Source: Methanosarcina sp. UBA293 (lineage in GTDB: Archaea > Halobacteriota > Methanosarcinia > Methanosarcinales > Methanosarcinaceae). Taken from it: 56,664 nt of DNA. Positions within the stretch are counted from its first letter, which is position 1; the number at the start of each line of letters is the position of its first letter. This document shows positions 32,894 through 41,558 of the stretch, one piece after another. Both the position numbers and the translations under genes were made by a program. Location: the NCBI GenBank assembly GCA_002499445.1, contig DALS01000012.1, positions 70,469 to 127,132 on the forward strand, in the 5' to 3' direction. The notes below the pieces were generated by a model, which saw only the letters and a list, made by a program, of their open reading frames with translations, ran no database searches and was not told where the DNA came from.

Positions 32894-34582
32894 ATGGCAA
32901 ATCAAAAAAATGACGATGCTTCATCAGAAATTACTTTTCCGAAACTTAGCCATTTCTGGATGGATTCAGGATTACTTGGCTTGTACAAAATAGCAAAAGA
33001 AGAAAATCCATCAGAAATGGAAGTAGAAATGCATCTCACTGATGAATGCCTTACCTTTAAGGGAAGTGAAGATAATCTTATTGCTCTATTCAACAAAGCC
33101 TATGAGTCACTTTTAGATCAGTATTATAATAAATCAACAGAAAAACAAAAGCAGAAAAATGAAGGGTTTTACTACGATTCAAAAGAAGAAAAATTTGTTC
33201 GCTTCCCAAAAGTAAAATCTATGGGGGTTGCTGGATTAATTTTCAACAAAGCTCCAAGAATGACTGTAAAGCAGGTCAAATATGATGCTATTGAAGTGAA
33301 TGAAGCAGGAAAAAAGATTAAGAAAAAAGTACTTCCTCCCGAATATTCACATTTACAAGATCGATTTGACAGTTTTCTTTCTGAAACCGGGCTAAAGATC
33401 TCTGCGAATAATTTGTTGATTGATGGGCCAAATGCAATCCAGCCTCAAGTTGAAATAAAAGTAAAGAAAGGAAAAGAAAAAGGAAAATGCTTCATTTGTG
33501 GGACAGCTTCTCATTCATTAACTGACATTGGGGGTACAGTATACCCTATGATTACTGGATCTTCCGGAGTATTATCCTTTAATTCTAATGGTGGAAGCCC
33601 TGAAAAAGTTTGCTGGAAATGTAGTTTTTTAGGGAAATTTGTACCAGTAAATGGTTTTTATGCATATAATAATGAAGGCTATAACATATATTTCCCATAT
33701 TCTTCAAGCTTGGTTAAAATGAGTGAAGTATATGATGATTTTCAGGCTATAAATATAGTAGACGATCCTAATTTGCTAAAAAACTTTGAAAATCGCCTTG
33801 GAGGCTACTTCCAGCGACCATTTGAACAATTATTTACTTTTCTCTATTCTTTGTATTGGACGGTTCTATCCAAAAAAACAACAGATAACGGTGATCATGA
33901 ACTCGATTTTGAGAGACTTTTTGATGTGGTTATTTCAAAAGCTCCATTAGAGTTCTATACAATAAATACTACGGCTTTAGGGGACGCTCAAATGGGACAA
34001 ATGATCTGGCCATTTAATGATTCTGTTTATCTATTCAGATTATTTGATAAAATCGAAAAAAGTAAGATTAGTATAAAAGAAGTAATGGCGACTCTTATTG
34101 ATTATGATCAAACTAAAAATGATAATAAATCAATGATGAGAAACAAAGTTTGTGAGCGTATTCTTAAGAAAAAAAGTATAATTGAACTCATTGAACAGCA
34201 TGCATTTCACATTAACAAGTCAAAAAAACAATACATAAAGCCCATACATGATTTCGTTATCGAATATGAGAAAATACTGAAGGAGGCGAATGAGAAAGTG
34301 GATCAAGCAATTATTGATACAGCAGTTAGTTTGGGAAAAACAATTGGATTTAGTGTTGCTTCTGCTGGTCGCAAAGGTAAAGGCGATCTTTTCAGGTTGA
34401 GAAAAACAAGAAAACCAGAAGATTTCTTAAATGAAATTAATCGAATTCAGATCAAATATGGAGCGCTGGTTACAGCTGACTTGTATGTAAAAGGGCAAGA
34501 ATTTGAGAGAAATTTTCTAGAATTCAAGCAATTTTGTATGATTGCTGCACTTAATACCTTTAATGCAAAAAGTCAAAATTAA
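32894..34582 (+). CDS. cas8b: Cas8, large subunit of type I-B Cascade
   Basis: The large subunit of the I-B effector is expected to recognise the PAM and recruit Cas3. About 562 aa. It carries a zinc-finger-type quartet, C199-x2-C202 (KCFICG) and C240-x2-C243 (VCWKC), typical of Cas8 of the Cst1/Csx13-like group. The C-terminus is helical. The identification rests on position before cas7-cas5-cas3, on size and on the zinc finger; Cas8 sequences diverge greatly. The frame opens at 32861, but AAGGT at 32882-32886 fits the ATG at 32894 (MANQKN) best. Confidence 0.8.
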   Translation: MANQKNDDASSEITFPKLSHFWMDSGLLGLYKIAKEENPSEMEVEMHLTDECLTFKGSEDNLIALFNKAYESLLDQYYNKSTEKQKQKNEGFYYDSKEEKFVRFPKVKSMGVAGLIFNKAPRMTVKQVKYDAIEVNEAGKKIKKKVLPPEYSHLQDRFDSFLSETGLKISANNLLIDGPNAIQPQVEIKVKKGKEKGKCFICGTASHSLTDIGGTVYPMITGSSGVLSFNSNGGSPEKVCWKCSFLGKFVPVNGFYAYNNEGYNIYFPYSSSLVKMSEVYDDFQAINIVDDPNLLKNFENRLGGYFQRPFEQLFTFLYSLYWTVLSKKTTDNGDHELDFERLFDVVISKAPLEFYTINTTALGDAQMGQMIWPFNDSVYLFRLFDKIEKSKISIKEVMATLIDYDQTKNDNKSMMRNKVCERILKKKSIIELIEQHAFHINKSKKQYIKPIHDFVIEYEKILKEANEKVDQAIIDTAVSLGKTIGFSVASAGRKGKGDLFRLRKTRKPEDFLNEINRIQIKYGALVTADLYVKGQEFERNFLEFKQFCMIAALNTFNAKSQN

Positions 34583-34612
34583 TTTCACAAATAGAATGGA
34601 GGAATAAGAAAG

Positions 34613-35500
34613 ATGAAATCTGCAAAAGCATTGACTTTGACATATTTAACGCCAGTATCATTTGCTTCGTTGAATGGATCGGATAAAGAAGCAGATAATA
34701 TGTCTAACATCAAAAAAATATCTGTAGGCGTTGAGCAATATCCTTACGTATCATCTCAGGCTATTCGAAGGGCATTGAGAAATCAACTTGGAGTATTGGG
34801 TAGAGAACTATCAGAAGGAGTTGCTGCATCTCAAGCAAAGGGAGCTGCTACTACCCGGCAAGAACCCGACAAGTATATTGATGACGATCTTTTCGGATAT
34901 ATGGGCACTGAGAGTGGAGATGGGAATACAAAAGGAGGATCCACTAAGAGAACATCCGTAGTAAGAGTCTCACCTTTAATAGCATTGAATCCTTATCAAG
35001 GGGATTTAGACTTTGGTACAAACTACATGGGCGTAAAAGCTGGTGGTGATCCTAACATCTTTGAAACTGAGATTCACTCCGGTTTGTATAGGGGGACTAT
35101 ATTAATAGAGCTCGATAGGGTTGGAAAAGGTGATGGATTCAAGGAAGATATAGACAGCCTTGAAAAAGCAGCAAGGGTTAAAGATCTACTTAAAGCAATT
35201 AAAAACCTATGGGCTTCAGGTAGACAAACTAGATTTCTTGCGGATATCGCTCCAAAGTTTGTAGTTGCAGCAATGCTCAATGTAAAAAATCCAATTTTTC
35301 TTGAAAGTGTAAAACTTGAAGAAAATGGAATTAATGTTCCGATTATAGAAGAAACTCTAAACGATTATGAACCTGAAATAATCTCTTCAGTTATTGGTAT
35401 GAGAAAAGGATTTTTCGTTAATGACATTGCGAATGCAAAATCTCTAGGGGAAGCATTTGAAGAGATGGCAAAATGGATCGATGAATATTATCAGCAGTGA
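34613..35500 (+). CDS. cas7: Cas7 (Cst2/DevR family), Cascade backbone
   Basis: Cas7 forms the helical backbone that holds the crRNA guide. At 295 aa it has the family start SAKALTLTYLTPVSFASLNG, then YVSSQAIRRALRNQLG, the loop ending TSVVRVSPLIALNPY, and FLADIAPKFVVAAML. The Cst2/DevR family marks type I-B of the Tneap kind. The ribosome binding site GGAGG is clear (34599-34603). The gene follows cas8 after 30 bp and its end overlaps the cas5 start (GTGA). Confidence 0.93.
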   Translation: MKSAKALTLTYLTPVSFASLNGSDKEADNMSNIKKISVGVEQYPYVSSQAIRRALRNQLGVLGRELSEGVAASQAKGAATTRQEPDKYIDDDLFGYMGTESGDGNTKGGSTKRTSVVRVSPLIALNPYQGDLDFGTNYMGVKAGGDPNIFETEIHSGLYRGTILIELDRVGKGDGFKEDIDSLEKAARVKDLLKAIKNLWASGRQTRFLADIAPKFVVAAMLNVKNPIFLESVKLEENGINVPIIEETLNDYEPEIISSVIGMRKGFFVNDIANAKSLGEAFEEMAKWIDEYYQQ

Positions 35501-36246
35501 TAGCTATGTTTATCTTTTCAATGGAAGGAGTATCACTAACTGCTTCTTTCCGGTCTCCAGAAACTCATACATTCCACAAAACACTTCCATTGCCCCCAAA
35601 GACAACAATAATTGGGATGATGGGAGCTGCTATGGGATTGAGTCTAGAAGAGATACATAAATTAGTAGAAGACCAAGGTTTTTTAGTTGGAGTTTACGGT
35701 TTCAATAAAGGCTTAATGCGTGACCTCTGGAATTATAGGAAGCTTACGGGTAAAGAAAAGAACTACACTGAAAATGACATTAAAAATCGTAAGCAATACA
35801 GTATCCTTATCCGAGAATATCTATTCGACAATTTTTTCATATTCTATTTCGGATGTAATGAGCTTGAAAAATTAGAACATTTAAGGTCCGCATTTTTATC
35901 ACCTGTATATCCTTTAACTGTTGGAAACAGTGATGATTTATTTAAAATATGTGAGGTTGGAGATATTATTGAAGAGAAGCAGTGTAAACTAAATAAATTT
36001 GAGTGTACGGTTCTGCCCGGCGATATATCTCAGCTTTATAAAAATGATATTGATTTTAGCCAACTCCCAATAGTTATAACAGTAAACACACCTCAAGTAG
36101 TCCTTTTGCCTACAAGATTCACTTTTCAAGGAGATGAAAGAAGAGTGAGTGAACGTCAAAAGTTTACTTATATAAGTACTCCCGTAAAATTGAAAACAGA
36201 GATTGATGGATATACTGTAAATGGAAGAAATGTTGTGCTGCTATGA
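35497..36246 (+). CDS. cas5: Cas5, crRNA 5'-handle-binding subunit
   Basis: A 249-aa RAMP protein of the Cas5t/Cas5h group. The N-terminal strand and loop MFIFSMEGVSLTASFRSP and the LPLPPKTTIIGMMGAAMG motif are diagnostic. It should cap the 5' end of the Cas7 filament and hold the 8-nt repeat tag. The frame starts with GTG at 35497, overlapping the cas7 stop; an ATG at 35506 is an alternative, and neither has a clear ribosome binding site. It overlaps cas3 by four bases (ATGA). Confidence 0.92.
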   Translation: MIAMFIFSMEGVSLTASFRSPETHTFHKTLPLPPKTTIIGMMGAAMGLSLEEIHKLVEDQGFLVGVYGFNKGLMRDLWNYRKLTGKEKNYTENDIKNRKQYSILIREYLFDNFFIFYFGCNELEKLEHLRSAFLSPVYPLTVGNSDDLFKICEVGDIIEEKQCKLNKFECTVLPGDISQLYKNDIDFSQLPIVITVNTPQVVLLPTRFTFQGDERRVSERQKFTYISTPVKLKTEIDGYTVNGRNVVLL

Positions 36247-38480
36247 ATAATGTCATTTGGGCTAAACCTGACCAATCATATGAAGAACATATTAATGCTT
36301 CTTATAGAGCCTGGAAACAGACAGTCCAAGCAAAAAGGGATCAAATTAAAAGATTCAGTCAGGAATTTGGATTTGACGAAAGACGTTTTTTGATGAGTTC
36401 TCTTCTAAGTATAGTTTTACATGATATTGGAAAATGTACGGATATATTTCAGCAAATGATGATTGCAAAGCAAAAAGGTGATCATTTCGACTATCGTGAA
36501 AATTACAGGCATGAACTTGTATCTTTCATATATGCTGCCTATGGTAGTGCTGCTTTAATGCAACAGGAAGGTCCATTGGTTGGGAAACTTCCAGTTGAAG
36601 CTCTTGCTGTTTTAGGTCACCATAAAGCAATCAATCCAAATATGTCTTTTTTTGAAAAAGAAAGAATAAACGAAACACCGTCTATAATTGAAGATGGAGA
36701 AAAACAAGCATTGCTTTTGGCAAAACAAATATTTGAAAAAGAAGGCTATGATTTCCCAGACCCTCTTTTTAAACTGAACACTAAAAGTATAGATCCATAC
36801 AAAAATGCAAGTAAATTCTTGAATAATTTTGTTGCAAAAATTTTCCAAGAAGAAAATAATTCTAAGGCAATAAGGCCAACTTACCTGCTTTTAAAAGCCA
36901 TATTGCACTATTCAGACTGGCATGGCTCTTCAGGTTCGGATATTAACTACTGTTTGCAAACTAAATCTACAGAATTGGTTTCAGAAATTAGAAAAAGGTG
37001 TGAACTGAAGAATATTGATTTCACAGGTTTGACAGATTTTCAAAAGAAATGTGCCAGCACATTAGATCATGTAATTGCAATCGCACCTACCGGCACTGGG
37101 AAAACTGAAGCATCACTCTTATGGGCATTAAATAATCTTGAGAATATGGGCGGAGGTAAATTAGTCTATTTGTTGCCAACAATGGTCACAGCAAATAGCA
37201 TATTTTCGCGTCTGGAGGATTATTTTGGGGAGGAAAATGTAGGATTAACGCATTCTACAGCTTCTTTTATGTTCCAGGAAGAAGAGGATAATCCAAAAGA
37301 AAGACGAAATGTGCTCTTTGATAAATCCTTTATAAAACCTGCAACCATCGCTACAATAGATCAATTGCTGGTAACAGGGTTCAATCATGGGAAATGGACG
37401 CTTGTTGAAGCAAATGCAGCTAATGCCGTCATAGTTATTGATGAAATACATTCATACGACTCATGGACATTGGGACTAATTATAAAATCGATTGAACATT
37501 TTTCTAAGCTGGGAACCAGGTTCATGCTTATGAGTGCAACTATGCCTACTTATCTAGTTAATCTTTTATCAAAGGCCTTTTCTTCCGTAGAAGTAATAAA
37601 AGACGATTTTCTACTGAACTCATGCAGAAGTAAGTATATTACATGTGACAAATTTATTGATGATGCAATTTCAGATATTAAAAAATCAGTATATGATGGG
37701 AAAAAAACACTCGTGGTTGTTAACAATGTTGCAAAATGTCAGGAATTATATGAGCAATTAAGTTTCTTGAATCCTGTTTGTTATCACTCAAAGTTTACAT
37801 TGGAAGATAGAGTAAAAAAAGAAAGCTTCATTGAAGACAGTAATCTCCTAATTGCTACACAAGTTGTTGAAGTGTCGTTAGACATCGATTTTGATGTTAT
37901 GTTCTGTGAATGTGCTCCTCCTGATGCAATTGTTCAAAGGGCTGGAAGAGTAAATAGGAGACGGAGCAAAAAAGATACCCATATATTCATTTTTAGAGCA
38001 TCAGACACTTCAAAAAGGATTTATGATCCAGATTCAACGGATCTATTGACAAATTCTTTTCAATCTTTTGAAAGCTCTCCTGAGAATTTAACGGAAGCTG
38101 ATCTCATAAGAATAGTAGAAAATGTGTACTCTAAAATTAAGATTGAAGATTCAAAGAACTTCATTGATTCCAGTAAACAATATGAAAAAACACAAGAGAG
38201 ACTATCTGGAGTTTTCGATAATCCAAACAGAGAAGATAACAATGAAGTTACAAGAAAAATGGATTATCTGCAAATTCCTGTAATTCCACTTATTTTTAAA
38301 GATGAAGCATTGAAACTACCCCCATCAAAACGCCGTTTGTTTGAAATTAAGATGCCTTACTGGTACGTGTTAAAATACAAACAAGAAATAAGAGGCATCA
38401 CTTTTTGTGAAATGGATTATGACTTCGAAATAGGTGCACAATTTAAAAATGACCCTGAAATTTCGAGTTTGATAATATGA
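36243..38480 (+). CDS. cas3: Cas3, HD nuclease-helicase
   Basis: Cas3 unwinds and degrades DNA marked by Cascade. The 745-aa protein has an N-terminal HD domain (LHDIGKC, with H60-D61; a later LGHHKA) and a superfamily 2 helicase. The helicase shows Walker A APTGTGKTEASLLWAL (K287), Walker B VIDEIHSYD (D400-E401, DEIH box), the motif III MSATMPTYL, and the C-terminal VVEVSLDIDFDVM and QRAGRVNRR. All catalytic residues seem intact. The gene is coupled to cas5 and cas6 by ATGA overlaps. Confidence 0.96.
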   Translation: MNNVIWAKPDQSYEEHINASYRAWKQTVQAKRDQIKRFSQEFGFDERRFLMSSLLSIVLHDIGKCTDIFQQMMIAKQKGDHFDYRENYRHELVSFIYAAYGSAALMQQEGPLVGKLPVEALAVLGHHKAINPNMSFFEKERINETPSIIEDGEKQALLLAKQIFEKEGYDFPDPLFKLNTKSIDPYKNASKFLNNFVAKIFQEENNSKAIRPTYLLLKAILHYSDWHGSSGSDINYCLQTKSTELVSEIRKRCELKNIDFTGLTDFQKKCASTLDHVIAIAPTGTGKTEASLLWALNNLENMGGGKLVYLLPTMVTANSIFSRLEDYFGEENVGLTHSTASFMFQEEEDNPKERRNVLFDKSFIKPATIATIDQLLVTGFNHGKWTLVEANAANAVIVIDEIHSYDSWTLGLIIKSIEHFSKLGTRFMLMSATMPTYLVNLLSKAFSSVEVIKDDFLLNSCRSKYITCDKFIDDAISDIKKSVYDGKKTLVVVNNVAKCQELYEQLSFLNPVCYHSKFTLEDRVKKESFIEDSNLLIATQVVEVSLDIDFDVMFCECAPPDAIVQRAGRVNRRRSKKDTHIFIFRASDTSKRIYDPDSTDLLTNSFQSFESSPENLTEADLIRIVENVYSKIKIEDSKNFIDSSKQYEKTQERLSGVFDNPNREDNNEVTRKMDYLQIPVIPLIFKDEALKLPPSKRRLFEIKMPYWYVLKYKQEIRGITFCEMDYDFEIGAQFKNDPEISSLII

Positions 38481-39148
38481 ATCTTCTCGTTTTTACTTTA
38501 ACTCTCACCTCCACCCGTCCCATAAAGGAGTCCGGCGCCCAGCTTAGAGGATTCTTCGCTACTAAGTTTAACGAATATAGCCTTCTGCACCAGCACAATG
38601 CCGATAAATTCATTTACCGCTATCCGATGGTCCAATACAAGATGATAGACAGGACGCCTACTGTCATTGGAATTAATGAGGGTGCGGAGGTATTGAAGGA
38701 AATATACGATGAATATGAAAAGATAACCCTCAATGGCAATGAGTATAAGATAATTGAACGAGGGATCACTTACAAAGAGGAAGATTTCGGCATCTCGGAG
38801 AAACTCGTCAAATATGAATTTATAACACCCTGGTTTGCACTTAACCAGGAAAATTTCAGGAAATATCTTTCCTTTGACAAAGGGCAGCAAGCAAAATTGC
38901 TCAATAAAAATTTGATTGGAAATCTCCTCTCCATGTCCAAATCCTTGGGTTACCAGGTGCCTGAAAAGATTAAGTGCCACACTGAACTCAAATCTCGCAG
39001 TTCAAGCCTGAAAGGAAACGAAATTATTGCATTCAAAGGTTCTTTTATCACAAATTTCCTCATCCCCGACTATTTTGGGCTTGGAAAATCTGTATCTCGC
39101 GGCTTTGGGACAGTAAGAAAATGGACAGGAGAAAAAAGTAAAACCTAA
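38477..39148 (+). CDS. cas6: Cas6, pre-crRNA endoribonuclease
   Basis: Cas6 cuts each CRISPR repeat eight bases from its 3' end. The 223-aa protein has two ferredoxin-like halves and the Gly-rich loop FGLGKSVSRGFGTVRK near the C-terminus. H38 and H40 (LLHQHNADKF) are candidate catalytic residues as in Cas6b. The gene overlaps cas3 by four bases (ATGA). Its base composition is higher in G+C than its neighbours in sampled lines. The stop lies inside the first copy of a 19-bp tandem duplication. No second cas6 is present, so it would have to serve both effector complexes. Confidence 0.9.
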   Translation: MNLLVFTLTLTSTRPIKESGAQLRGFFATKFNEYSLLHQHNADKFIYRYPMVQYKMIDRTPTVIGINEGAEVLKEIYDEYEKITLNGNEYKIIERGITYKEEDFGISEKLVKYEFITPWFALNQENFRKYLSFDKGQQAKLLNKNLIGNLLSMSKSLGYQVPEKIKCHTELKSRSSSLKGNEIIAFKGSFITNFLIPDYFGLGKSVSRGFGTVRKWTGEKSKT

Positions 39149-39177
39149 TTCCACAAATAAAACCTAATTCCACAAAT
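39140..39177. repeat. 19-bp tandem duplication at the I-B/III-C junction
   Basis: The unit AAAACCTAATTCCACAAAT occurs at 39140-39158 and 39159-39177 with no mismatch. The first copy contains the cas6 stop (TAA, 39146-39148). It marks the boundary between the I-B genes and the Cmr-like module. Confidence 0.93.
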
Positions 39178-39226
39178 TTAAGAGGATATCAAACTGCCTA
39201 CGCATATTTTTATTGCTGATTATATA

Positions 39227-39231
39227 GGAGG
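39227..39231 (+). promoter_or_regulatory. Shine-Dalgarno site deciding an ATA start for cmr1
   Basis: GGAGG lies seven bases before ATA at 39239. No ATG, GTG or TTG is in frame between the upstream stop (39179-39181) and 39341, so this site points to ATA as the start. Confidence 0.6.
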
Positions 39232-39238
39232 AATAGTT

Positions 39239-40399
39239 ATAGATCCCATAAAAATTGAAATCCAAACCCTTACGCCAATTTGGACCGGAGATGCGGAAGG
39301 GAAGTGTACAACTATAAAGGAAACTGCAATAATCGGCAGCATGCGATGGTGGTATGAAGCTATTGTCAGGGGAATGGGTGGGTACGCTTGTGATCCAACG
39401 AGCGGCAAAAGTTGCAAATTTAATGCGGAAGCTTATAACAAAGAATATAGACGACTTTTAGAGGCAAATGAATCAAAGGAATTAGCTTCAAAACACGCAT
39501 TAGAAGTTGGATTGAAAGAAGTATGCCCCGCATGCAGGTTATTTGGTTGTACTGGGTGGAAGAGACGATTCAAGTTAGAAACTTTTGTAGATGCTAATCA
39601 AATAGAATCTTTCAACTTGGCAACATTAGACAAAAAGAAGAGCTTCAATAATTGGTGGTTATCCAGTATTTTTGAAAAATCAATTAAATCAGACCATTCA
39701 AATATGACATTTGGAAAATTTAATCTTGTTATTACAGAATTTACAAACTCTACAAGTCTTATTATATCTTCTCAAATTCATTCTTTGCTTTCAATCATGA
39801 GCACAATAGGTGCAATAGGTGCTAAAAATCAATATGGCTATGGTATTTTTGATTTTAAAAACAAAAAGAATATAATAGACTCACTTAAAGAAATAAAATT
39901 ATTTTTAGACGACTTTGATAAAATACCGGAAGCTAGTGGCACCAATTTCTATTCTTTAGATCAGTTCTGGTGTTACGAATTCTCATTGGCAGAAGATAAT
40001 AAGACAGTCCTTAGGTTTAAAAAAGCAAACCCCGTCGGGAAAAATAGCAAAAGTAGCCAATATATTCCTGTATCTTTCGATATTCGTTATAAATTACCTG
40101 GGACTGAACTTGGTTTAAGGAATAATTTCTTAAAAAAATATGGTAAGCAAAAAACCAGGCAAATATTTGGTACCATTAAAAAAGATGAAAAAACGAGTAG
40201 TCACATTTTTGTAAGCCATATTTTCAAGAAGAATAATAACCCAGGCTATTTCTTAAAAATATGGGGTTTTACAGACGAAGATATTGGAAATTTCATTGAA
40301 AGTACAACTAAAGATATGTTCAGTTTGAGCAGCCATGAGGTAATTCGAAAAGATATTGAGCTTAAGGCTTTTTTGGATGGTGTAAAAGATGATCTATGA
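39239..40399 (+). CDS. cmr1: Cmr1-like RAMP (type III-C Cas7 group), ATA start
   Basis: A RAMP protein of about 386 aa, expected at the 3'-crRNA end of the effector. It starts IDPIKIEIQTLTPIWTGDAE, matching the Cmr1 N-terminus (first strand, then TPxWTG). It continues TTIKETAIIGSMRWWYEAIVRG, with the conserved RWWYE, and CPACRLFGCTGW, a cysteine pair typical of Cmr1. The Gly-rich loop is IGAIGAKNQYGYG. The first ATG (39341) falls inside the conserved block and would remove 34 residues including the first strand. ATA at 39239, seven bases after GGAGG, is the best-placed start. The 3' end overlaps the next gene by 11 bp. Confidence 0.85.
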   Translation: MDPIKIEIQTLTPIWTGDAEGKCTTIKETAIIGSMRWWYEAIVRGMGGYACDPTSGKSCKFNAEAYNKEYRRLLEANESKELASKHALEVGLKEVCPACRLFGCTGWKRRFKLETFVDANQIESFNLATLDKKKSFNNWWLSSIFEKSIKSDHSNMTFGKFNLVITEFTNSTSLIISSQIHSLLSIMSTIGAIGAKNQYGYGIFDFKNKKNIIDSLKEIKLFLDDFDKIPEASGTNFYSLDQFWCYEFSLAEDNKTVLRFKKANPVGKNSKSSQYIPVSFDIRYKLPGTELGLRNNFLKKYGKQKTRQIFGTIKKDEKTSSHIFVSHIFKKNNNPGYFLKIWGFTDEDIGNFIESTTKDMFSLSSHEVIRKDIELKAFLDGVKDDL

Positions 40400-41558
40400 T
40401 TGGTATTCGTCTGCTTGTTCTGAACAGAACTTTGATGATAATCTGCATTTGGAGTACTATTATTATGTTGCTACCGGTAAAGATCCTGAGAATATTCTTG
40501 CAGATTGGCAAAAAAGAAACTTAAAAGCTAATATGGGACAAGAGCTGGAATCCTGGCAATTAGACGCTTTTTTGAAAGATAATATTTTTGAAAATAACAT
40601 TAATCTATCAGTGTTACCTGAAAATTCATTTGTTATTCAGTTTAAATTCATTCTTAAGAAACCCTATATTTCTATTGACGAACAAGAATTCTATATTATT
40701 GATAATCCTATTCGAAAGGACAAAGTTTTTAATCTTCCTTATATTGCGCCTTCCTCATGGAAAGGAAGTCTAAGAAGTGCTCTGTTTTATTTAGGATATA
40801 ATTCTGAAAACGAAAAGATTCAAAATATCTTTGGTAACAAAAATACTGAAAACGATGAACTGCTAATGAAAGGAAGAGTTCATTTATTCCCTACTTTTTT
40901 TAAGGAGAAAGGATTAGAAATCATTAATCCCCACATTCGGGAAAAAAGAGTTGGAACAGTACCTATACTATTTGAATGTGTACCTGCTGGTGAAAGTGGC
41001 ACATTTACCCTTCTTTATGTTCCGTATTATCTGTTTCTGGATTTTGATGAAGAAAATTTCAAGAAACAAATCTTCGGAGATTTGCTATTATTAAGTGAAG
41101 GACTCAAATCCATGTTCCTGACATATGGTTTTGGTGCCAAAACTTCAAGTGGGTTTGGGATTGCTGAAAATAATCTTATTGAAGGAAAAATTATCCTTAA
41201 ATCAAAATGTGTTACTGCTTCTGTACATGAAAATATAAAGCCACCAGAAAAAGAATTTTTAAAATATCTTAATGAAGATGGGACTTTGAGAGACTCCTTC
41301 AAAAACGCTGATGGTAACCTAATAACTAATATTACAGGTGAAAAACTATCTCAAATTGGTGGAGGATCTCTCAATGAATTTAAATTATTCAAAAAGTGTT
41401 ACAAAGATGATGGCCATAAGTGGCAGAAACACCTTCAATCCAAGAATGAAACCTCGGTAGAATGGCCAACTTGGTCTTTCAAAACTTTCGACGAACTAAT
41501 TGACGTCGCTAATAATATTAGCCAAAATCTGCAGAATTTCAAGGAGGTAGGACAATGA
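40389..41558 (+). CDS. RAMP protein, Cmr6-like (type III-C)
   Basis: A 389-aa Cas7-group RAMP protein. The core has LPYIAPSSWKGSLRSALFYL, the RAMP loop before helix 1, then IFGNK, MKGRVHLFPTFF, INPHIREKRVGTVPILFECVPAG and TYGFGAKTSSGFG (C-terminal Gly-rich loop). The order of these blocks (PYIxPSSxKG, FP, NPH, PVxFxxVPxG) fits Cmr6, but the 120-residue N-terminal extension is unusual. Its position between cmr1 and cas10 matches the remembered Methanothermobacter type III-C order (MTH328-MTH323). It overlaps cas10 by four bases. Exact subunit assignment is inferred. Confidence 0.75.
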   Translation: MIYDWYSSACSEQNFDDNLHLEYYYYVATGKDPENILADWQKRNLKANMGQELESWQLDAFLKDNIFENNINLSVLPENSFVIQFKFILKKPYISIDEQEFYIIDNPIRKDKVFNLPYIAPSSWKGSLRSALFYLGYNSENEKIQNIFGNKNTENDELLMKGRVHLFPTFFKEKGLEIINPHIREKRVGTVPILFECVPAGESGTFTLLYVPYYLFLDFDEENFKKQIFGDLLLLSEGLKSMFLTYGFGAKTSSGFGIAENNLIEGKIILKSKCVTASVHENIKPPEKEFLKYLNEDGTLRDSFKNADGNLITNITGEKLSQIGGGSLNEFKLFKKCYKDDGHKWQKHLQSKNETSVEWPTWSFKTFDELIDVANNISQNLQNFKEVGQ

